Source of the DNA: Diphasiastrum complanatum
Lineage: Eukaryota > Streptophyta > Lycopodiopsida > Lycopodiales > Lycopodiaceae
NCBI GenBank assembly: GCA_029204225.1
Contig: CM055097.1
Span: forward strand, 31,261,599-31,325,598
DNA length: 64,000 nt
Reading direction: 5' to 3'
Made by a program: the position numbers and the translations under genes. Below are positions 56,488 through 64,000 of the stretch, one piece after another. Positions within the stretch are counted from its first letter, which is position 1. The number at the start of each line of letters is the position of its first letter. The notes under the pieces were generated by a model that saw nothing but the letters and a program-made list of their open reading frames with translations, did not search any database and had not been told where the DNA came from.

Positions 56488-57360
56488 GATGATGAAGAGA
56501 GCAGAAGAAGACGACATAAACAAGTAAATGCCCTGAGCATTGATTCTTCATTTTGTCAAAATTAAGGTTAACTCCTTTTTACAAATTGAAATAAGCTTTG
56601 TAGGGCACGCGGTTTCGTCCGCTACTGTATTGTGCTCTACCGCATTATTGACATGTACACATGACATATAATCTGATACAGTTCATTGTTCTACATTCAG
56701 ATCTATGTTAATATTGTTATGCTTATCTTTCATTCTGTTTGATCTTTCTAGTTGTTTTTATTGGTAATAGATGATTAACATTTAGTCTTGTCTTTCGCGA
56801 ATCATTCGCGATTAATTATCAGTCGAACACAGTCTAGCTCTGCGCGAATCATTCACGACATATAATTTGTCTTGCTATTTGCGACAAATTATTCTTCTAG
56901 CGCTTCATCTATTAATGTTTGGCTACGTAATCTAGAATGATCGTGATTTCTATCACTAAAATTCTGTCATTCTGATAGGTGTAGTCTGTTGAATTTCACA
57001 AGTGTGGACTATCCACTACATGTACTTGTGATCTCCTAAGGTGTGTAGATGCATCAAGATCAAGACTAGATTGAGATTCAAGATCTATCTTTGAATCTAT
57101 TGCAAAAACACACCACTACATGCATTCAATCACTTCCAATTCTCACTCACACGTGTGGGAAGTATTCAAAAAATAATCTAAGTAAAACAAGCTGCTCTCC
57201 TCGGGTAGAGAGAGAAAAAGCATCATGAGCTCTCGGGTAGAGAGAGAGCTAGAAATCCAATAACTCACAAAATCCATGAAATCACCAAATCAATTAGCTT
57301 CAAAATGAGGAGTACAATGATACTAGTAGATCCATGAGCTACCACTATTCTTAACTATGA
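56488..57360. other. No recognisable gene
   Basis: Contains words GCGAATCATTCGCGA near 56800-56850, similar to those in the intron 1 palindrome and the Copia B LTR. A duplicated CTCGGGTAGAGAGAGA lies near 57200-57245. Otherwise unassigned. Confidence 0.35.
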
Positions 57361-57505
57361 TTGGACCATACTTTGTCACCTCTTGATTCTATTGGACCAT
57401 TGATCCATGCACCTCTTAATTCTATCGGACTATATTCAAGCACACCTCAATTTCCTATTGGACCTCACAAGGTTCCACCTCTAAATCCTATTGGACCTCT
57501 TGGAA
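57361..57505. repeat. Degenerate tandem repeat, about 30-40 bp units
   Basis: At least four units resembling CCTCTTGATTCTATTGGACC. In one frame they give PLDSIGP, PLNSIGL, PQFPIGP and PLNPIGP. The units differ in length, so they are old. Probably inside the 5' LTR region of Copia I. Confidence 0.65.
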
Positions 57506-57816
57506 TTCATCAAACAAAAGCTTTACACTTGTCTACACTCTAATTGGCACGTGTTTAGCCTCTTACTCTATTTTGGCTCAATAGTGGCATTACAAGTGGA
57601 AATGCATAATTTGTCATCTATGCCAAATTTATTCCTATCAACATCCTACACCTAGATGCTTGATGTAAAAAACATAAGACCCCTATATCTAACATAGATA
57701 ATCTTTTTCAATTCTTCACATAGTCATGCTTCCGGAGAGAGTCGTATAGTTCATTCCACTACACACGAACATTTTCTGTTCGAGTTTGTTTCTCGTTCGT
57801 GTTCGTCATTTATTCT

Positions 57817-57822
<6 letters not shown>

Positions 57823-57872
<50 letters not shown>
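57823..57872. repeat. (CT)n microsatellite at an LTR end
   Basis: About 25 CT units ending directly in CCAACA, the presumed LTR terminus of Copia I. Confidence 0.9.
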
Positions 57873-57875
<3 letters not shown>

Positions 57876-57876
57876 A

Positions 57877-57888
57877 TGGTATCTGAGC
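57877..57888 (+). other. Copia I primer binding site
   Basis: TGGTATCTGAGC directly after CCAACA; 11 of 12 match to the initiator tRNA-Met complement. Confidence 0.78.
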
Positions 57889-58027
57889 TATTTTCATAGC
57901 TTGATAAGCTTTCACAGTACAAGACTCTACTAGCCGATAGAGTAATTGTTTTCTTGTTCTGTAAATATCAAATTTTTATACTTAAGTCACTGATAGTTTT
58001 TCCTATCACTTAGACTAATTCTTCCAC

Positions 58028-58675
58028 ATGGATTCCCAAGGGAAAGCCAATCCTATCATGGACAAGCTTGATGGAGCCAATTACCATCTATGAAAATTTA
58101 AGATGAAAACTGTACTAATGGCAAAAGAATTGTACGATGTTGTTACAGGTGCAAAAGGAAAACCTGAAGCGGATGATGCGGCAATCGTCAGATGGAAGCT
58201 GAAGGATGGAAGAGCTTTCGCACTGATCATTCTCAACATCACGGATACCCAGATTGGCCATGTATCCGAGACTCAGACATCGAAAGAAGTCTGGGACATC
58301 TTGAGTACACTATACGAAGTGCGAGATATAGCTTCCAAGCTACATCTTAGGAAGAAATTCTACTCCCTCAAGATGACGAATGGTGTTTCTCTGCAGAATC
58401 ACATTAATCAATTTAAGAACCTGCTAAGACAAATGGCCGTTGTTGGATCTGTCATAGACGATCAAGATGTAGTGATGCAACTGCTTACAAGCTTGCCAAG
58501 TTCTTACGATAGCCGGGTGATGATCATCACAACTCATCCAGAATTGACTCTTTCGAGAGTCATTACTATGTTGTTGCAGAAAGACATCTTCATGAAAGCA
58601 CTCAGTGTAAATGCACACAACAGATTTTGTACATTGCTCAGTCTGAAGATCAAGGCATTCATGGATCCAGATTAA
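58028..58675 (+). pseudogene. Copia I gag fused in frame to the pol tail
   Basis: Start MDSQGKANPIMDKLDGANYH, then TGA at the codon expected to be Trp of 'NYHLWKFKMK'. From there 190 codons are open: MAKELYDVVTGAKGK, SKEVWDILSTLYEVRDIASK, NHINQFKNLLRQMAVVGS, LLTSLPSSYDSRVMIITTHP (gag). The frame then passes from ITMLLQ straight into DIFMKALSVNAHNRFC and LLSLKIKAFMDPD, the Copia pol C-terminus. About 4 kb of pol has been deleted, yet the frame stays open. A purine tract AAGGGGGGG (58674-58682) and an LTR follow. Confidence 0.85.
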
Positions 58676-58682
58676 GGGGGGG

Positions 58683-61600
58683 TGTTGGATTTATTCCCTC
58701 TAGCTCTCCTAAATCCCATTTTAATCTGCCTCCATTCATGTTGCATATTTACTAACATTATCACGCAGTCTGCATATTTACAAGCAAATTCGCACAGACA
58801 AAGAAAAGGCAAAAGAATCGTGACACTGTGTTTCTACACAATTTAAGGTGACAGGCGAAAAGGGGACACTCTCTTACAGAATGTCAAAAGTGTCCTAAAA
58901 GCTAAGGCACCGTGTAAATCTTATCCTAAGGCCATTCGTAAGAGTGAAGCACTTTTCGCATCATCACCAACGTTCACTTCAACACTGGCTGACGTTGCAC
59001 CTTTTCATGCTCACCCCATGCAGTTGCGCTAACGGATTGGACAACGATTGCAGCCACCCACGATCTCCTACAAACAGCACATCCACTCTGTACTTTCACA
59101 TCTGCACACTATTAGCCGATATTTCCACACGGAAAATCGGGCTAATATTGAAATTTAAGTTTGCAATAACTGAAAAAATTGACATGTAAAACCCGGTTAT
59201 TTTAGAAAAATCGGCACAAATTTGCCTTAGAACTGGGTCCCAGCTCGTCCTAAAGTGGCTAGACACAGTTTAAAAGTAAGAAACTGACTTTTGAAAAACC
59301 GTCAAAAATATTATGTGGTCAAGTTTTGTAAGACCAAGCCAAAAGTGCCGGTCCACCTAGAATTGGGTCCCAGCCCGCCCTAAATGTGGCTAGAGAAAAG
59401 GTTGTAGCCTTAGAAATGGCTTGTGATAAAGTTTTACAGCTTTTTGGCCAGTTGTAAAAATAGTCGGCATAGCCGTGCTAAAATTCTACCATGTACAGAG
59501 TTGGTTTTACTAATATATGGTTGCCTAGTGTATTTTCAGGGAAACCATGTTGTCGTGGGAGCCCTAGTCATGAATGCCAAAAAAGTCAACCCCAGTCAAA
59601 GAGCCATCAGATAAAAATATCTATCGGGCAAAACCCAAGCTGTGAATTGTAAGCAATACTAAAAACTGGCAGAAACCCTAACGGGTAAAATTGGGCAGAT
59701 TACGGGAAATGGGCAAAGTACGCAAAAAAGTCGGTAATCTCGAGAAACCAAAAACCAAAAGTCGGGCTGTGTATACTACAAGGAAAATCAAATGAAAAGC
59801 CAAGGAAAATGGAGGACCGAGGGAAATAGAGGACACCTAACAAGAGAGAGAAAGGTTGGCAAGAGTCTTCAACAACCTTTTGGATCGTAAATGCAAGAAG
59901 GCCTTAGAGGCTAGCAAAGTTTGGTAGATACCTCCTCTAGCTGTTGACAAAAGAAGCATCTTGGCTAGTTTTGGAAAGGGGCCTTAAATGGCACCAACCC
60001 CTACACCTTCAAGGAGGCCACTTGATGTACTTGCCAATGGGGATTGGACAAATGGAAAGAATGCTGGAAGGGCATGAAAATTGGAAAAGCCTCATTTTGA
60101 AGGGGGACACTTGGGATTTACTATAAAAGGAGGCAACTCCTTGTGTTAAGATATAGTTGGATGATAGTTGGCTAGTAATGTGATAGTGAGTTGATGGTAA
60201 TAGTTCGAGTTGATGAGTGTGATGTGATAGTGGAATGCCATGTGCATTGAGAGTGTCATGTTGATTGAGAGTTAGTTAGAAGTCATTTGAGTTGGAAGTC
60301 ATGTTGGTTGAGAGTCTTTTGGAGTGTGAGTTTGTTTGTTTGTTTGAGGGAGCTTGTGGTTTAGTTCCATTTTGTGTCTAATGTTACTCAAAGTTAGTAT
60401 TACTTTGATGTTAGTTGCTTTGTGTAGTGCTTGAAGTGGATGTTTGCAATGTGCATTAGTGATGTTGGAAGTGATACTAGTTTTGAGAGGGATGGTGTAG
60501 TTGGAAGAGTGCATTGTTGAGTCCCGTTGGTGGTGGGTAAGGTGTTTCTTACCATGCTTGTGTAGGGATTTTGGTGGATTGAAAGGATTTTGTTAGTAAT
60601 GTTGCTTTGGAGGTATTGTTTGAAGTTGGAGTAATCGATTGGTTATATGATTTGTTTGTGCAATGGTAAGGAGGAAGTCCCTTGATTAGTGGTTTGATCA
60701 AGGTATTCTAGGGTCTTTGAGTAAGACCAATGTTTGTATTTAAGAGTGGGCTGAATGCTTGATTATGAGTAGTTGTTTGAGTTATGAGTTGATGTATGGA
60801 AGAGGTATGGTCGTATTTATGATTCAATGCTTTGGTGAGGGAAGAATGTGGGCTAGTGTTTTGGAGTTATTTGCTATTTACTTGCATGTTGATGGAGGTT
60901 GTGCCAAAATTTGTGAAGTAGGGGGTTAAGAGTGGAATCCTCGCTTGAATGTCTTGTTGGGGAGTGATCTTAACCATGTTGGAAGGAGTGAAGGATGTTT
61001 TCAACTACCATTTGTGCAAGTAGAAGCCATCAGAGATGGAACAACATCGACGGTTTTCCAATGACCTGCAGCACACTCAGATGCCGCAAGCATTTATGCC
61101 ACACCCTACATGCTGCACGTTTATAGGTTACTTGGGTTTTCACAACCTCACTTGAGCTACCTGCCCTCCTACAACCCAGCGCTGCCTCATCAACTGCCTC
61201 TTGTAGCCCAACGCTTCTGCTGGCCCTGCGATCTACCTACTGCATCTGCGTTCAGTGTGCTCGCTGGAAGCCTGTCAGCATGCTTGCATTTTTCAGAGCA
61301 GGGTGGTTCTCATCTGCCTGTGCAGTCTCTGTAACTCCTCGCTACCTATCCGTGGCTGCTCACCTGTCTGTCTACTAGTTCTGGTTGCCTATAGTTCCTC
61401 CTACTGTCGATTCACACCTGCCTACTAGATCTGCGGCCTACTGTGAAGAGAACCTGCGGCCTGGAAACCATCAAGAATCAGAGATTCTAAAGTTCTGATC
61501 GCTGCCTACCTCTGGTTAAAGCTGGTTTAGCCTTGTCTGTCCTGTCCTGTCCATCGCTGACAGAGAGATAGATTTTGAAGACTTTTCTGCTCAAAAGAAA

Positions 61601-62199
61601 TGAATCAAGCCCTTGTCTTTCCATCGTTGACAGAGAGGATCTGTGTATGACAAATTTGATTTGCTCAACAATGAAGCGATATATCCGTCATTGCCAATGT
61701 TCCATCCCTGCCAGTTGACTTCCCTTTGGTCTCACCATGTATCCAACCACTACTGGCAAAACCAGTCGCAAACAGCAAAGGGATTATGATTGAAGGAGTG
61801 AAGAAGCATTCATGACTAAGCGGTTCTTGTGGCAATCTGGCTTCCCAATTCATCACTAAGGTAACTCATTTTTCATCTCAATATTGTTATATGGTATGAT
61901 GTTCGTATGCATACTGGTTATTAGTTAATCAATTTTTTTTGTGGTTCCACACCATTCTGTGATAGAGTGGATATGTATGGGATCCGCAATCCTGTGTTAC
62001 ATAGTGAAGGACTTAATAGCAATTCTACGATACAATGCCTGCAATTCTAGTGAACATAAGTGACTTGGTGTACCAAATTCTCGTAAGCATGTTATGTTGG
62101 GTTTAAACTAGCAAGTAAGTCACGTCACCATACGGTGGTTTAAGGTTGGAGGTCCTTACTTGCTTATGTCGTATTATCTGGAAATTAACAAACGTAAGG
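58683..62199 (+). mobile_element. Copia I 3' LTR start, then unassigned sequence
   Basis: TGTTGGATTTATTCCC follows the purine tract. The LTR end is unknown. Within the stretch, a 34-bp direct repeat (GGGTCCCAGC...CTAAA..GTGGCTAGA) occurs at 59229 and 59351, and a TATAAAA box lies at 60122-60128 (downstream sequence T/G-rich). No coding motif is seen to 62199. Confidence 0.4.
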
Positions 62200-64000
62200 A
62201 TTGATAGAACAGTTGATGAAATGGCATCCATAAGTTTCTATAACTCTTGCTTGATCAGTTCTGTATAATTTGGGTTGCAGCAGTAGTAACGGCTTACCTT
62301 GGGGACTGCTCCGTCCACCAAAGGTATGGTGTGTTGGACTACTGTTGGCGGAATGCCCTTTAGATCACTATAGCTCTAGGCAAAACAGTCTTTATATTCT
62401 ACCAACAAGGATCGTAGTCTCTTGAATTGCATGGGTGTTAACTGCTCTTCCACATGCAGTATCCTTTCTTCTTCTCCTGGTTCCGCAAGATTCATCGGCT
62501 GTGTTCGCGTAGGTCCCTCGAAGACTTGTTCCGCTGGTGCCTGACTTTGATCAGGTTCTCGTTGGGCTTGCGGCATCATGATTACCACGTCGTCCAATGT
62601 ATAATTCTTGAAAGTATCAAGCATCTCATGAACTGGAGCTCGTCGAGATTCCTCTTTCAGAATATTGATCTTGGTCCGACTGGTCATTTTTTTATTTTTA
62701 CCTGTGTAGAAGATGACGCTGTATCTGAGTCCACTTGATTGACTTCAAGGAATCCAACACCTTCTTCTTATTCTTTTTTGTCATTTTGATGGGCTCATCC
62801 TTGTTGTCTTTCTTTGGGACTGCTGTGACATTCGCCTCACGGTTGCGAATATCAACGTCTATTGTAGCTATTGCCTCTTCGGGTAGGTCACTCCATCGGA
62901 TCACCTGGTTGTAGTGTTGCTTCAACTGATTCTTCTTATTTGCAGGTGCCTTGGGTGGTTCGATCCTTGAGACTTTCGTCATAGCAAACCTTTGTGGTGG
63001 TTGAGCTGGTACCTTTTTGGTTCCGTAACGATCTGGGTCCATGTGGTGTAGGACTTGTTCATCAGTAGCTCAATCTCCTTATTATAAGTTAGAGCATGTT
63101 GCCAAGGGACTAGATCATCGTCCACTGGGTTCTCAATCGGCTCCGCTGACAGCCATGCTACGTTTATCATATTCACTCCAAATGTGATTGGTGTGTCCAT
63201 AGTGTAACATTTGGACGAAGATATACTCAGTTCTGGATCTTATTCATATTGACATGCCTGGTAGTCAATAGTTGCTAATGCATCCGTCCATCTCATGACA
63301 TCCATCTCTGAATGATAGTGACCTCCCTTGGCTGGCCTTGGACAGTCAATCATATGATCTGTTGTGGATGATCCATCATCAGCTTTGGGTGCAATAGGTT
63401 TTACCGCCCATGTGGTTGGATCTACCTTTACAGCCTATTCTCTATTCTCGAAGGTGAGTTTCCCTATACCCCAGCTGTGTACTACTTGCGCAGCCCTCGA
63501 CCATGGTCTTCCCAATAAAATACGATATGCAGATGGAGATTCAGGTATATCCATGACCACAAAAGTAATCACATACTGCAAGGCATGCTATCTTTACAGG
63601 AATATTAGCAACTACACCTTTTGGTTTCACACAGGATTGATCTGCTAACTTGATGGTGAATCTGGCTGGCTTCAATTCTTGTAATCCCCATTTTTTGGAC
63701 AAAGTAGTGGAGATCAGATTGACACCCGATCCTCCATCTACACTGCCGCCTCGTCCTCATATCTCTTGTGTTTGATTGGCAAAGTGATGTTGTGTTCCTC
63801 ACTTTACCATGCTGCTCCGATGTGGAGGACGTTACTTATTTCATCATAGCCCGCACAATATATGGGCTCAGGTGCTATTGGCTCCTCAGTCGCCTTGGCC
63901 CATTCAGCTAAAGGGCTTTTCGTTTGTGGTGCAATCCGCAGTTTCTCCGAAGGGGTAAACTAACGTGGCCTGACAGCAAGAGTGTGATCCTTTCAGTGCG
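62200..64000 (-). pseudogene. Gypsy K protease to RT start, runs off the window
   Basis: Minus strand from 64000: TKSPLAEWAKATEEPIAPEP, then, with a frameshift at the active site, the protease box DGGSGVNLIS. PARFTIKLADQSCVKPKGV and SAYRILLGRPWSRAAQVVHS follow (GRPW is a typical protease end). The linker spans 63200-62690. LTPMQFKRLRSLLVEYKDCF, a stop, SYSDLKGIPPTVVQHTIPLV and CNPNYTELIKQEL form the RT start near 62400-62220. It is truncated before the RT palm. Different from Gypsy C/E: the 'DLKGIPP' type resembles the fragment at 6.6-8.7 kb. Confidence 0.8.

Overview
This is plant nuclear DNA, most likely from a species with a very large, repeat-rich genome. A gymnosperm fits best, but that is inference. 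Most of the window is decayed LTR retrotransposon, both Copia-type and Gypsy-type. Many have initiator-tRNA-Met-like primer binding sites, and many are nested, truncated, frameshifted or carry stop codons.

The main finding is an apparently intact host gene on the minus strand, split into six short exons between 38702 and 14175. The exons are all in phase 0, have GT/AG borders, and together give 306 codons. The predicted protein has a Ser/Thr/Pro-rich N-terminus followed by a domain that I read as DUF1995, a plastid-associated plant family (recalled from memory, not searched). Introns 3 (6.4 kb) and 4 (15.5 kb) are filled with retrotransposons. A triplicated 18-mer, a TATA-like site and a strong foldback lie just upstream of the start codon.

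Layout. 1-8.67 kb: Copia fragments on both strands, one Copia LTR with its primer site (5.0-6.0 kb), and a Gypsy gag-protease-RT fragment (6.6-8.67 kb). 8.67-14.17 kb: 3' flank of the host gene with a tRNA-derived SINE-like element and a 179-codon LINE-like RT fragment. 14.18-38.70 kb: the host gene. Intron 4 holds a three-level nest: a Gypsy element (A, plus strand) carries a Copia element (B, minus), whose 5' LTR was split by a chromodomain Gypsy element (C, minus). Intron 3 holds two more Gypsy remnants (D and E). 39.4-44.2 kb: a Copia element (F) with both LTRs. 44.2-48.3 kb: three more Copia remnants. 49.0-50.5 kb: a Gypsy gag with LTR edge. 52-54 kb: two unidentified coding-like stretches. 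56-58.7 kb: two Copia remnants, one a gag fused in frame to the tail of pol. 62.2-64 kb: a Gypsy protease to RT region running off the window.

Element letters A-L are my labels. No bacterial-type operons, CRISPR arrays, rRNA or tRNA genes were seen. All family assignments come from reading motifs by eye.
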